The notes below the pieces were generated by a model. The model made no database searches. It was not told the DNA's origin and saw only the letters and a list, made by a program, of their open reading frames with translations. A program made the translations under genes and the position numbers. Of a DNA stretch of 64,000 nt, positions 41,966-55,174 are shown piece by piece. Location: positions 34,812-98,811 of the forward strand of contig DASPIU010000047.1 in NCBI GenBank assembly GCA_035629025.1, read 5' to 3'. This DNA is from Stenotrophomonas_A sp035629025 (GTDB lineage Bacteria > Pseudomonadota > Gammaproteobacteria > Xanthomonadales > Xanthomonadaceae). Within the stretch, counting starts at the first letter, position 1. Every line of letters starts with the position of its first letter.

Positions 41966-43732
41966 ATGTCCCGCAAGATCCTGTTGTGCCTGGCCACCGC
42001 CTGTGCGCTGGCGGCCTGCAAACGCGAACCCGAACCGGCCGCCGCGCCGGCTCCCGCCGCGACCGAGGCGCCGGCCGCCACCGCTCCGGCCGCCAAGGCC
42101 AGCGACCATGCCTTTGCCGCCGACATCAATGCCGCCGACTTCGGCGAGCTGGTCAAGCAGCTGTCCTCCGACGAATTTGAAGGCCGTGGCCCCGGCACCC
42201 CGGGCGAGCAGAAGACCGTCGAATACATCCGCGACCAGATGCAGCGCATCGGCCTGCAGCCAGGCAATGGCGACAGCTGGTTCCAGGACGTGCCGATGGT
42301 GGAAACCACGGCCGACGAGAACACCGTGCCGAAGCTTGAATCCGGCGGGCAGACACGCGACCTGAAGTTCGGCACCGACATCGTGGTCGGCACCCGCAGC
42401 GGCCAGCCCGAAGTGAAGCTCGACAACAGCGAGCTGGCCTTCGTCGGCTACGGCGTCGATGCGCCAGAGCAGAAGTGGAACGACTACGCCGGGCAGGACT
42501 GGAAGGGCAAGACGGTGGTGATGTTCGTCAACGACCCCGGCTTCCACAGTGGTGACAGCAAGTTGTTTGAAGGCAAGCGCATGACCTATTACGGGCGCTG
42601 GACCTACAAGTTCGAGGAAGCCGCGCGCAAGGGCGCGGCCGCCGCGCTGATCGTGCATGACGATGCCGGCGCCAGTTACGGCTGGGATGTGGTGCGCAAC
42701 TCCTGGGCCGGCGCGCAGTACGACCTGCCGGCCAAGGACGATCCCGAGCCGCGCCTGCCGGTGCAGGGCTGGATTTCCGCCGGCACCGCCAGGCAGCTGT
42801 TCGCCGACGCCGGGCTGGACCTGGCCCAGGCCTACAAGGATGCCGGCAAGCGCGGCTTCAAGCCGGTGCCGCTGAAGGCCAAGTGGTCGGTGGACCTGAA
42901 GAGCAAGATCGCCGAGAAGCAGTCACGCAACGTGGTCGGCGTGCTGCCGGGCAGCAGCCGTCCGGACGAGGCGGTGCTGTACATGGCGCACTGGGACCAC
43001 CTGGGCAAGCACGAGGGTGAGTCGTCCGCGCAGAACGGCGGCGACAACATCTACAACGGCGCGGTGGACAACGCCACCGGCGTGGCCGGCATTCTCGAAG
43101 TCGCCGATGCTTTCGCCCACCAGACGCCGCCGCCGGAACGCTCGGTGGTGTTCGTCGCGGTGACGCTGGAGGAATCCGGCCTGCTCGGCTCCAAGTACTA
43201 CGTCGCGCATCCGACTTTCCCGCTGGACAAGATCGCCGGGGTGATCAACATCGACGCGATGTCCGTGGCTGGCCGCGCCAAGGACATGACCGTGGTCGGC
43301 TATGGCAGTTCCGAACTGGAGGACATCCTCAAGCCGATCGTCGCCATGCAAGGCCGCGTGCTGCATGCCGAAGCCTCGCCGCAGAACGGCTCGTACTTCC
43401 GTTCCGATCACTTCAATTTCGCCAAGGCCGGCGTGCCGGCGCTGTATACCGACGGCGGCGAAGACCTGCGCGAAGGCGGCACCGAGGCCGGGCGCAAGGC
43501 TGCCGAGGATTACGGCAAGAACCGCTACCACGCCCCGGGCGACGAGTACGACCCGGCAACCTGGAAGCTGGATGGCACGGTCGAGGACCTGCAGGCGGTA
43601 TACGGCGTGGGCAAGGAATTGGCGGGCGGCGACCGCTGGCCGAACTGGTACCCGGGCAATGCCTTCAAGGCGGCGCGCGACCGCATGATGAAGGACAAGG
43701 CCGCCGCGCCGGCCGAAGCGCCGAAGCAGTAA
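41966..43732 (+). CDS. M28-family aminopeptidase lipoprotein
   Basis: A 588-residue exported zinc peptidase. The signal MSRKILLCLATACALAAC ends in a lipobox, so it is membrane-tethered. A PA-like insert lies at residues 150-290 (FVGYGVDAPEQKWNDYAGQD). The two-zinc site is complete: LYMAHWDHLG near 333, YNGAVDNATGVAGILE near 355, VTLEESGLLGSKYY near 393, VINIDAMSV near 427 and RYHAPGDEYD near 515. Related to Zn aminopeptidases of Caulobacter and Xanthomonas that free amino acids in the periplasm. A bidirectional terminator follows. Confidence 0.92.
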   Translation: MSRKILLCLATACALAACKREPEPAAAPAPAATEAPAATAPAAKASDHAFAADINAADFGELVKQLSSDEFEGRGPGTPGEQKTVEYIRDQMQRIGLQPGNGDSWFQDVPMVETTADENTVPKLESGGQTRDLKFGTDIVVGTRSGQPEVKLDNSELAFVGYGVDAPEQKWNDYAGQDWKGKTVVMFVNDPGFHSGDSKLFEGKRMTYYGRWTYKFEEAARKGAAAALIVHDDAGASYGWDVVRNSWAGAQYDLPAKDDPEPRLPVQGWISAGTARQLFADAGLDLAQAYKDAGKRGFKPVPLKAKWSVDLKSKIAEKQSRNVVGVLPGSSRPDEAVLYMAHWDHLGKHEGESSAQNGGDNIYNGAVDNATGVAGILEVADAFAHQTPPPERSVVFVAVTLEESGLLGSKYYVAHPTFPLDKIAGVINIDAMSVAGRAKDMTVVGYGSSELEDILKPIVAMQGRVLHAEASPQNGSYFRSDHFNFAKAGVPALYTDGGEDLREGGTEAGRKAAEDYGKNRYHAPGDEYDPATWKLDGTVEDLQAVYGVGKELAGGDRWPNWYPGNAFKAARDRMMKDKAAAPAEAPKQ

Positions 43733-43753
43733 GCAGCTGCGTAGCGGGGCAAC

Positions 43754-43789
43754 GAAGAAGGCCTCCCTTGCGGGAGGCCTTTCTTCTTG
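43754..43789. terminator. Bidirectional terminator
   Basis: GAAGAAGGCCTCCC-TTGC-GGGAGGCCTTTCTTC: a stem of up to 13 bp with A-rich and T-rich flanks, between the convergent M28 and PepSY genes. It can serve both. Confidence 0.85.
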
Positions 43790-43798
43790 CATCGAGCG

Positions 43799-44251
43799 TC
43801 AGTCGTTCTCCGCGGCGACGACCTTGCCGTTGTGCGGATCCACCTGCACCTTGACGTCCTTGCCGGCCTGGTTCTCGGCGTGACCCTTCCACAGGCCATC
43901 GTCGAAATCCAGATCGCGCACATCGGAGTAGCCGGCAGTGGACAGCGCGGCGCGGACGTCGGCTTCGCTCATCGGCGAGGCCATCTCGTCCGGATACACG
44001 CGGCCGGTGGCCGGGTCGATCTTCAGGTCCACGTGCTTGCCGTCGCCGCTCTTGGCATCGGCCTTCCACACGCCATCCTCGAATTCGATGTCATGCACGT
44101 CGCGGTAGCCCTGCGCGGTCAGCATGGCGTTGATTTCCGTCGAGGTCAGGGCTTGCGGCGTGTCCTTGGCGGGTGGCTTGGCCCAGGCGCCGGTGGCGGC
44201 CAAGCCCAGGGCCAGGGCCAGCGCGGTGCGTGCAAGCGGCGATGCGTTCAT
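43799..44251 (-). CDS. PepSY-domain periplasmic protein
   Basis: A 150-residue exported protein: signal peptide MNASPLARTALALALGLA (cleavage at AWA) and two PepSY-like units, TSTEINAMLTAQGYRDVHDI...GRVYPDE and SEADVRAALSTAGYSDVRDL...GKVVAAE, about 55 residues apart and clearly duplicated. Each has the pattern helix, GYxDVxDxxF(D/E)DGxWK, strand. PepSY units often restrain proteases or help other envelope proteins. Highly charged (Asp/Lys). Start chosen for the signal peptide. Confidence 0.85.
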   Translation of the reverse strand: MNASPLARTALALALGLAATGAWAKPPAKDTPQALTSTEINAMLTAQGYRDVHDIEFEDGVWKADAKSGDGKHVDLKIDPATGRVYPDEMASPMSEADVRAALSTAGYSDVRDLDFDDGLWKGHAENQAGKDVKVQVDPHNGKVVAAEND

Positions 44252-44377
44252 GGCATGACTCCCGTGATGAGGAGCGGCCATCGTGGCCGGCACCAGATCG
44301 CCACCGGGTGAAATGCTGCGCCGCGCCGCGTCAACAGTTCAGGCTGCGCTACGGCGCTATTCAGCCGCGCGCTGCGT

Positions 44378-45703
44378 TCACAGCATCCAGATTTCCACCC
44401 GCTCGTTGCGTTCGCGGGCGCGCGCGTCACCCTCGCCGACCAGCGGCCGCGATGCGCCCAGGCCGCGCGCGCGCTGCACGACGATGCCGTGCTGGGCGAG
44501 GTAGCCGGCAATGATGTCGGCGCGGTCGTTGCTGGCAATGGTCGGATAGAGCTTGTTGGCCGGGTCGGCGTTGGCAAAGCCGACTACCGCCAGGGTGCGG
44601 CCGCGGTTCTGCGGCAGGCGCATGTAGGCGATGAGCCGGTCCAGATCCTGCGCCGAGCCGCCCTCAAACATCGTGGCTACGGAGCGCAGGTTGAAGCGCA
44701 CGCTCAACGGCAGGCGCCGCGCGCCGGCCACCGCGTCGCGATAGCTCGGCGGGCCGGCAGTGGGTGCGGCGTCGCTGGCCTCCCCCGGCAGCGTCATCGC
44801 CATCAGCCCTTGCGCGGCGACCACGCGCTGCGCGGCTGGCGAGATCAGATACAGCGCCAGGCTGCGGCCGAGCGCCGACATCATCTGCCCGCCGTAGACG
44901 CTGTAACGCTGCACGAGCGGGTAGTCCTCGCTGCGCAGGTTGACCGGCGTCGGCGCTACTGCGATGCCGCCATCGGCCACCGCCAGGGCGCGGGTGCGCG
45001 CCGGCAGCGGCGTTGCCAGCTCCACCAGCGCAATGGCCTGGGCGTCGCTGGCCACCGCGCGTGCGGCCTCGGCCAGCGTGCCGAAGCGGCTCGTGCAACC
45101 CTTGATCGGCGTGCCCTGGGCGACGCGGCTGGCAAGGTAATCGGCCAGGCCGCTCGCTGCCGGGCCGCACAGGACATGCACTTCTCCGCCGCGGCCGCCC
45201 AGCTGCGTCCAGTCGCGCACCTCGCCCGCAAGCAACGCGCGCAGTTGCGCCATGCCCAATGCCTTGACCGGGTTGGACTGCGCAACCAGCAGCTGCGCGC
45301 CATTGAGCGCGATAACGAACTGCTGATCAGGCGAAGTCAGCTCACCCAGCTGCCAGCCGGCAGCCTGCTCGGCGGCGGTGGGCGCGCGCGTCAGCATCGC
45401 CAGTTCGCTGTCGCCGCGAATCAGCGCCTGCATGCCGGCGCCCGAGCCGCGCTTGCCGATCTCCACGATCAGCGGTTGCTCGTCGCGCACGGCATGGATC
45501 TCGGTCAGGCTGCCGCTGACTTCGACGCGACGCACCTGGTCATAGCCGATCGACGACAGCCACGCGCTCACCAGCGTCGGCATCAGTCGATCGCCAAGCG
45601 TATTGGAACCGTGCACGCGCAGCCGTTCGGCCTCCTGCGCATGCAGCGAAGACGAAAGGCACAGGCACGCGGCCACCGCCAGGTACGACAAGGAGCGCAA
45701 CAT
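44378..45703 (-). CDS. PstS-like binding domain fused to OmpA domain
   Basis: A 441-residue exported protein with a signal peptide (MLRSLSYLAVAACLCLSSSL). Residues 25-290 resemble PstS-type periplasmic binding proteins (RLRVHGSNTLGDRLMPTLVS, GSGAGMQALIRGDSELAML, GLADYLASRVAQG). Residues 325-441 are an OmpA-like peptidoglycan-binding domain (RTLAVVGFANADPANKLYPT, ASNDRADIIAGYLAQ, RARERNERVEIWML). The fusion would tether a ligand sensor to the cell wall. No phosphate transporter genes are adjacent; the ligand is unknown. Confidence 0.82.
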   Translation of the reverse strand: MLRSLSYLAVAACLCLSSSLHAQEAERLRVHGSNTLGDRLMPTLVSAWLSSIGYDQVRRVEVSGSLTEIHAVRDEQPLIVEIGKRGSGAGMQALIRGDSELAMLTRAPTAAEQAAGWQLGELTSPDQQFVIALNGAQLLVAQSNPVKALGMAQLRALLAGEVRDWTQLGGRGGEVHVLCGPAASGLADYLASRVAQGTPIKGCTSRFGTLAEAARAVASDAQAIALVELATPLPARTRALAVADGGIAVAPTPVNLRSEDYPLVQRYSVYGGQMMSALGRSLALYLISPAAQRVVAAQGLMAMTLPGEASDAAPTAGPPSYRDAVAGARRLPLSVRFNLRSVATMFEGGSAQDLDRLIAYMRLPQNRGRTLAVVGFANADPANKLYPTIASNDRADIIAGYLAQHGIVVQRARGLGASRPLVGEGDARARERNERVEIWML

Positions 45704-45775
45704 GGATCCCCCGGGGCTTCATAGCGCCGGGAGTGTTGCTGCTGCCGATGACAGGGCAGTGACGGCGGGCGCCGC

Positions 45776-46651
45776 TCAGCGTGCCCGCGCGCGCCGTAGC
45801 GCCGCTTCGGCCCAGCGCCGCGCCACCACTGGCGTGGTGGTGCACACCGCGTGGTCGGTCACCGTGGTTACCGCGCGCTCCAGCAGCTGGATGTCGGCTT
45901 CGTGCTGACGCGCCACGTGCGGGTCTTCAAAGAAGATCGCGCGCTGGCAGCGCTGCTGCAGCACCAGGTCGGCAATCTGCGCATCGCCGCCCATCGGCCC
46001 GCTCTCGTAGCGCTGTACCCAGGGCTGGCCCTGCGGCCAGCCGCGGCTCCAGGCCAGCTCATTGAGGCGCTGGCCGGTGGTGCCGGTGCCCACGCGATGC
46101 GCAAAACGCGACAGCAGATCGAAGTGCTCGGCGGCGAAGGCAAGCATTTGCGGCTTCATTGCGTCATGCGCAATCAACGCCAGCGTGTGCTGCTCCAGCG
46201 CGTGCAGGTCGTCGGCGCCGGGGTCGGCGGGCAGGCCGGCGTGGATGCGTTCGATCTCGATCCAGTCGCGCGCCGAGGCCACCGTGGACAGGAACGGCTT
46301 GCCGTGGATTACGCACTGGCGCTTGAGTGCGATGGCTTCGGGAAAGATCGAGGAGGGGTCCACCGGGTCGATCAGGTAGACGGCGCCATCCAGCGTGCGC
46401 GCGCCGCCGTCCAGGCCGACTACCTCGGCCACCAGCTTCATCAGCCCGCCTTCGCGGCCATAGGGATAGCGCTTCAGGCCCGCGAAGTCGCGCAGCAGGC
46501 CGACCCGCTCGATCGCGTCATGGGTGCGGCCGACCGCGTGCAGGCCCAGTGCCAGTTCGCGAATGCCGGCCTCGCACGCGCGCAGCCAGCGGAACAGCGC
46601 GGCGTCGTCGCCATCATGATGCAGTCGATTGGCTGCCAGCCCCAGGCGCAT
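45776..46651 (-). CDS. mgsA: Methylglyoxal synthase, double-length
   Basis: The C-terminal half (about residues 155-285) is a full MgsA: TLALIAHDAMKPQMLAFA, VGTGTTGQRLNELAW, SGPMGGDAQIADLVL and FEDPHVARQHEADIQLLERA, the residues that convert dihydroxyacetone phosphate to methylglyoxal. E. coli MgsA has only about 150 residues; here the protein has 291. The first half seems to be a diverged copy of the same fold (LGLAANRLHHDGDDAALFRW, VYLIDPVDPSSIFPEAIALK), lacking the GTGTTG and GGD motifs. It may be regulatory. Confidence 0.85.
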   Translation of the reverse strand: MRLGLAANRLHHDGDDAALFRWLRACEAGIRELALGLHAVGRTHDAIERVGLLRDFAGLKRYPYGREGGLMKLVAEVVGLDGGARTLDGAVYLIDPVDPSSIFPEAIALKRQCVIHGKPFLSTVASARDWIEIERIHAGLPADPGADDLHALEQHTLALIAHDAMKPQMLAFAAEHFDLLSRFAHRVGTGTTGQRLNELAWSRGWPQGQPWVQRYESGPMGGDAQIADLVLQQRCQRAIFFEDPHVARQHEADIQLLERAVTTVTDHAVCTTTPVVARRWAEAALRRARAR

Positions 46652-46729
46652 TGCTTGATCCCGATGAAGTCCCCGGTGCCCAGTCTAAGCGCGCCGCGAT
46701 CGTGATGACACGACCGCGGCGGATTGCCG

Positions 46730-47767
46730 CTACTGCGTGGCCTGCGCCGCGTGTCGGGTCAGCAGCGGCATCTGCGGCTTCTCGCTGCCGTCCTTGGCCG
46801 GATGCACGTTGAACGGATAGGTCGCCGGCCACCAGCTGCCCGCGGCCCAGTACGTCCAGCCCAGCCAGACATCGGCGTTCTGTTCCATGAAGGTCAGCAT
46901 GCCATCCAGTGCCTGCATGCAGGTCTCGTTGCTGCCGCCGGCAAACTCGCCCAGGAAGCCGCGCTTGCCCTGCTGCCGCAGCCAGGCGGTGACACCGCGC
47001 AGCTTGTCCGCACCGATGGTCGGGCTGACGCATTCGCCGCTGGTGCCGCTGTAGTCCTTGTCCAGGTACTGGTGCACCTCGAAGGCGAAATTGTTGGCCG
47101 GATCATTGATGTTGGCCAGCGCCGTGGCATTCGGCGTGCCGTAGCTGGTGCTGGCCCAGCTGTGCGCGCCGGTATAGGCGGTGCCTGGAACCAGGATCAG
47201 GTTGCGCGCGCCGGTGGCGCGGATGGCATCGATGGACGCCTGCGCCATCGCGGCCCAGGCGGTGGCATCGACGGCATTTGGCTCGTTCATCAGGCCGAAG
47301 ATCACCGCGTCGTCATCCTTGAACACCGTGGCCAGGCGTGTCCACAGGTCCACCAGCAGGGCCGGCGGCGATGCATCGGTGCCCAGGCGCGCGCCGTTGT
47401 ACTTGGCGTAGTTGTGCACGTCGAGGATCACGTGCAGGTTCTGCGCCTTGGCCTGGTCCACCCCCTTGCGGATCAGCTGCAGCTGCGTGGCATCGAGCTC
47501 GCCCTTGGGCTGCGGCTGCAGGCGTTCCCAGAGGAAGGGCAGGCGCACGATGTTCATGCCCTTGCCGGCGAAATAGGCGTAGTCGCCGGCCGCCGGATAC
47601 GTGTAGTCCTTGAACAAGGTGCCGGGGCGCTTGCTGGAATTGAACTCCGCGCCGGCCAGGTTGACCCCCGCGTAATGCAGCACGCGCTGCTGGGCAAAAG
47701 CCGGGCACGCCGGCAGGAACAGGGCCGCACCGAGCAGCCAGGGCAGGCAACGGGAGATCACGGACAT
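46730..47767 (-). CDS. Secreted GH5-family glycoside hydrolase (endoglucanase-like)
   Basis: A 345-residue exported hydrolase with signal peptide MSVISRCLPWLLGAALFLPA (cleavage at AFA). GH5 fold markers: LHYAGVNLAGAEF, MNIVRLPFLWERLQP, VILDVHNYAKYNG, acid/base Glu in VIFGLMNEPN near residue 162 and nucleophile Glu in KRGFLGEFAGGSN near 279; TYWAAGSWW forms the last strand. There is no carbohydrate-binding module. Likely beta-1,4-glucan cleavage, although GH5 is functionally broad. Divergent from arsC. Confidence 0.9.
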   Translation of the reverse strand: MSVISRCLPWLLGAALFLPACPAFAQQRVLHYAGVNLAGAEFNSSKRPGTLFKDYTYPAAGDYAYFAGKGMNIVRLPFLWERLQPQPKGELDATQLQLIRKGVDQAKAQNLHVILDVHNYAKYNGARLGTDASPPALLVDLWTRLATVFKDDDAVIFGLMNEPNAVDATAWAAMAQASIDAIRATGARNLILVPGTAYTGAHSWASTSYGTPNATALANINDPANNFAFEVHQYLDKDYSGTSGECVSPTIGADKLRGVTAWLRQQGKRGFLGEFAGGSNETCMQALDGMLTFMEQNADVWLGWTYWAAGSWWPATYPFNVHPAKDGSEKPQMPLLTRHAAQATQ

Positions 47768-47953
47768 GGCGGGGTTTCTCCGGTGGGAAGGCCGGGAAGC
47801 GAACCCGATGGGCTCGCGCACGAGGCCCCACGGTAAACAACGAGGTGTTAGCGCTGCATCGACAGCATTGGCGCAATGCGCACAGTTGTGCACTCCATCG
47901 CATTCGGCTGGTGCTGGGCTACCCTGTATGCCGTCTTTCCAGGAGCCGAAACG

Positions 47954-48358
47954 ATGCAGGCCGATGAAGCAGTGATCTGGCATAACCCGCGCTGCGGCAC
48001 CTCGCGCAACGTGCTGGCCCTGCTGCGGCATGCCGGCCTGCAGCCGACAGTGGTGGAATACCTGCGCGACCCGCCGGATCGCGCGCTGCTGCGCCAGACC
48101 ATTGCCGACGCCGACCTCAGCGTGCGTGAGGCGATCCGTGCCAAGGAGCCGGCCTATCGCGAGCGTGGGCTGGATGATCCGGCGCTGGACGACGAGGCGC
48201 TGCTGGATGCAATGCTCGCCGAGCCGGTGCTGATCAACCGCCCCTTCGTCCGCACCGCGCGGGGCACGCGTCTGTGCCGGCCATCGGAGGTGGCGCTGCA
48301 GATTCTGCCGCCGCTGCCCGCGCCGTTCTTCAAGGAAGACGGCGAACAGGTGGGTTGA
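47954..48358 (+). CDS. arsC: Arsenate reductase, glutaredoxin-coupled
   Basis: A 134-residue thioredoxin-fold reductase. The catalytic Cys is in IWHNPRCGTSRNVLALLR, residue 14; AEPVLINRPFVRTARGTRLC supplies the three arginine region (family pattern LIxRPxV). An AGGAG site precedes the ATG at 47954. ArsC uses glutathione and glutaredoxin to make arsenite. No other ars gene is nearby, so it may be a stand-alone ArsC/YffB-type enzyme rather than an arsenic operon member. Confidence 0.9.
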   Translation: MQADEAVIWHNPRCGTSRNVLALLRHAGLQPTVVEYLRDPPDRALLRQTIADADLSVREAIRAKEPAYRERGLDDPALDDEALLDAMLAEPVLINRPFVRTARGTRLCRPSEVALQILPPLPAPFFKEDGEQVG

Positions 48359-48368
48359 GCGGACGGCC

Positions 48369-49853
48369 TCAGGCCGCCACGCTCTCACGCGCCACAGCTT
48401 CCACCCCTAGCCACTGCACGATGCTGGCCGCCGCATCGCGGCCTTCGGCCACCGCGGTCACCACCAGGTCGGCACCGCGCACCGCATCGCCACCGGCAAA
48501 CATTTTCGGATTTGCGGTCTGGTAGGGCAGGCGCGCGCCGCCGACGAGGATGCGGCCGTTGTCGCTGGCGGCCACGCCCTGGGCGGACAGCCACGACGGC
48601 AGCTCGGGCGAAAAGCCGAAGGCGATGATGACCACGTCCGCTTCCAGCAGCGATTCGCTGCCCTCGACCGGCACCGCATTGCGGCGGCCGCGCGCATCAG
48701 GCTCTCCCAGGCGGGTCTCGACCACGGTCACGCCAATCGCTTCGTCGTCGGCACCGGCCTCGATCGACAGTGGCTGGCGGTTGAACAGGAAGCGCACGCC
48801 TTCCTCGCGCGCATTGGCCACTTCGCGCGCCGAGCCGGGCATGTTGGCCTCGTCGCGGCGATAGGCACAGGTCACCTTGGCCGCACCCAGGCGGATCGCA
48901 CTGCGCACGCAGTCCATGCCGGTATCGCCGCCGCCGAGCACGACCACGCGCTTGCCGTTGAGGTCGGGCAGGGTCAGGGTGTCTTCCCAGCCGGCGATCG
49001 GCCGGCCGCGGCCGGCAGCCTGCGGATCATTGCCGCTGACGATGCGGCTGTTCTCCACCAGGAACGGCAACGCCGGCAGCACGTTCTTCAGGTCCTGCCC
49101 GGGCAGGCCGCCATCGGTATAGCGATAGGCACCGGTGCCCAGGAACACCGCGTCGTATTCGCCCAGCAACTGCTCGATGCTGACTTCGCCGCCGATCTCC
49201 ACACCGAGGCGGAACTCCACGCCCATGCCTTCCAGCACCTGGCGGCGCCGGGAAATGACTGACTTGTCCAGCTTGAAACTGGGGATGCCGAACTGCAGCA
49301 GGCCGCCGATCTGCTCATAGCGGTCGTAAACCACCGGGTGCACGCCAGCGCGCGCCAGGCGATCCGCGCAGGCCAGGCCGGCCGGCCCGGCGCCGACAAT
49401 GGCCACGCGCTTGCCGCTGGGCTGCACATCGCCCAGGTCCGGGCGCCAGCCGGCGGCCAGCGCGGTGTCGACGATGTACTTTTCCACCGCGCCGATGGTC
49501 ACCGCGCCGAACTCTTCCAGCGTGCAGCTGCCTTCGCACAGGCGGTCCTGCGGGCAGACGCGGCCGCACACTTCCGGCAGCGGGTTGGTCTCATGGCAAA
49601 GCGCGGCGGCCTCGGCGATGCGGTTCTCCTGCACCAGCTGCAGCCACTGCGGAATGGCGTTGTGCACGGGGCATTTCCAGCTGCAATACGGGTTGCCGCA
49701 ATCCAGGCAGCGCCCGGCCTGGTACTGCGCATCGGCCTTGTCGAACTTGCCGTACAACTCGCCCCAGTCGCCGGACGTGCGCAATTCCACCGGAATGCGC
49801 TGCGGCATGGTGCGGGGCAGGTCGAGGAACTGGAAGACTTGCTTGCGGCTCAT
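48369..49853 (-). CDS. gltD: Glutamate synthase small subunit
   Basis: A 494-residue NADPH-side subunit that passes electrons to GltB. Cys clusters for [4Fe-4S] are at CLDCGNPYCSWKCPVHN near residue 48 and CGRVCPQDRLCEGSC near 94. The FAD site is VAIVGAGPAGLACADRLARA near 150 and the NADPH site VVVLGGGDTGMDCVRSAIRL near 285; a C-terminal GGDAVRGADLVVTA closes the flavin pocket. ATG 49853 begins the conserved MSRKQVFQFLDLPR. It lies downstream of gltB, separated by an inverted-repeat element. Confidence 0.96.
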   Translation of the reverse strand: MSRKQVFQFLDLPRTMPQRIPVELRTSGDWGELYGKFDKADAQYQAGRCLDCGNPYCSWKCPVHNAIPQWLQLVQENRIAEAAALCHETNPLPEVCGRVCPQDRLCEGSCTLEEFGAVTIGAVEKYIVDTALAAGWRPDLGDVQPSGKRVAIVGAGPAGLACADRLARAGVHPVVYDRYEQIGGLLQFGIPSFKLDKSVISRRRQVLEGMGVEFRLGVEIGGEVSIEQLLGEYDAVFLGTGAYRYTDGGLPGQDLKNVLPALPFLVENSRIVSGNDPQAAGRGRPIAGWEDTLTLPDLNGKRVVVLGGGDTGMDCVRSAIRLGAAKVTCAYRRDEANMPGSAREVANAREEGVRFLFNRQPLSIEAGADDEAIGVTVVETRLGEPDARGRRNAVPVEGSESLLEADVVIIAFGFSPELPSWLSAQGVAASDNGRILVGGARLPYQTANPKMFAGGDAVRGADLVVTAVAEGRDAAASIVQWLGVEAVARESVAA

Positions 49854-49862
49854 TGGGAGGCT

Positions 49863-49968
49863 GGGAATCGGGAATGGGGAATGGGGAATAGGCAGAGCGG
49901 CATCGCGTGCGTCGGTAGGGTTTCGGGCCCGGGCTTTTCCTATTCCCGATTCCCGATTCCCCATTCCC
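49863..49968. repeat. Heptad GGGAATN inverted repeat between gltB and gltD
   Basis: The left arm at 49863-49891 is four tandem GGGAATC/G/A-type heptads. The right arm at 49940-49968 is the reverse complement of the same pattern, with 26 of 29 positions pairing. The 48-base loop is unrelated. The unit could form a long mRNA stem between the two cistrons. Similar GGGAAT-rich intergenic elements occur in Xanthomonadaceae as I recall, but I cannot check copy number here. Confidence 0.85.
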
Positions 49969-49977
49969 GGCACGCCG

Positions 49978-54447
<4,470 letters not shown>

Positions 54448-54595
54448 GTGTGCCTCGTTGCGATCCGGGAATAGCGGCGACGGCCGTTCCCGCTCCATCC
54501 CAGCAGCGCATTGGCGTAGTCACCGGACGATCGACTAGATCACACTTGTTGCGGTGCCGCAACTCACCGTTACAGTTGCAACGAGACAGGCTGCA

Positions 54596-54643
54596 AAGCC
54601 TTGCTGGGCAAGGCTTGCGACGAAGTGTTGCAGTTCGTCGCAA
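54596..54643 (-). repeat. Two overlapping inverted repeats between the I78 gene and gltB
   Basis: AAGCCTTGC-TGG-GCAAGGCTT (54596-54616) and TTGCGACGAA-N9-TTCGTCGCAA (54615-54643), both perfect and sharing two bases. They lie 11 bases past the I78 stop and about 150 bases before gltB. They could end I78 transcription or form alternative structures in a gltB leader. There is no clear U-tract. Confidence 0.55.
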
Positions 54644-54653
54644 GCATCACCGA

Positions 54654-55040
54654 TCAGCCGCAGCGAACGCTGGTGATGACGCGCTTTTCGTCCACTTCCA
54701 GGTTCAGGCGGTCGCCCTTGAACTCCATCGTCACCATCTGCCCGGGCTCGAGCACGCGCACGTCGGCGGCCTTGGCATCGGTGCGCGCCTGCGCGGTGAT
54801 GGCATCGGTCAACGGCTGGCCGACCAGCGACTGCAGCTGCGTGGCATCGCAGGTACCGATCGGCGGCGCCTCGGGCGCGGTCTCGGCACTCGGGGTGGCG
54901 GCGTCGGCGGCTTCGCGCTGCGCCTGGGCGGTGACGGCTTCCTGTTCGTCCGGTTGCGGCGAACAGGCGGCAAGCGAGAGCAGCGATGCGGCCAGCAACA
55001 GGGGCAGCGGCCGGCAGCGCAGCGAGGCAATGAGGGACAT
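54654..55040 (-). CDS. I78-family peptidase-inhibitor lipoprotein
   Basis: A 128-residue lipoprotein. The signal MSLIASLRCRPLPLLLAASL has a lipobox ending SLAAC at Cys 26. An acidic Ala/Glu linker precedes the inhibitor-like domain from about residue 63: CDATQLQSLVGQPLTDAITA, then VRVLEPGQMVTMEFKGDRL and VDEKRVITSVRCG, where the end-to-end Cys pair and the RLNxxxD..I...CG terminus match family I78. Such proteins may block serine proteases in the periplasm. Confidence 0.85.
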   Translation of the reverse strand: MSLIASLRCRPLPLLLAASLLSLAACSPQPDEQEAVTAQAQREAADAATPSAETAPEAPPIGTCDATQLQSLVGQPLTDAITAQARTDAKAADVRVLEPGQMVTMEFKGDRLNLEVDEKRVITSVRCG

Positions 55041-55174
55041 CGGTAGACCTCCGGGGTCTGAACGGGTCAGCCCAAGCATAAGCACAAGCCAGTGGCAGGT
55101 GCAGGGGGCCGCCCTCACCTGGCCGCGATATCGCCTTGACGTGGCCTCGGCGCGGCGCCCGGGAACATCGGCGC

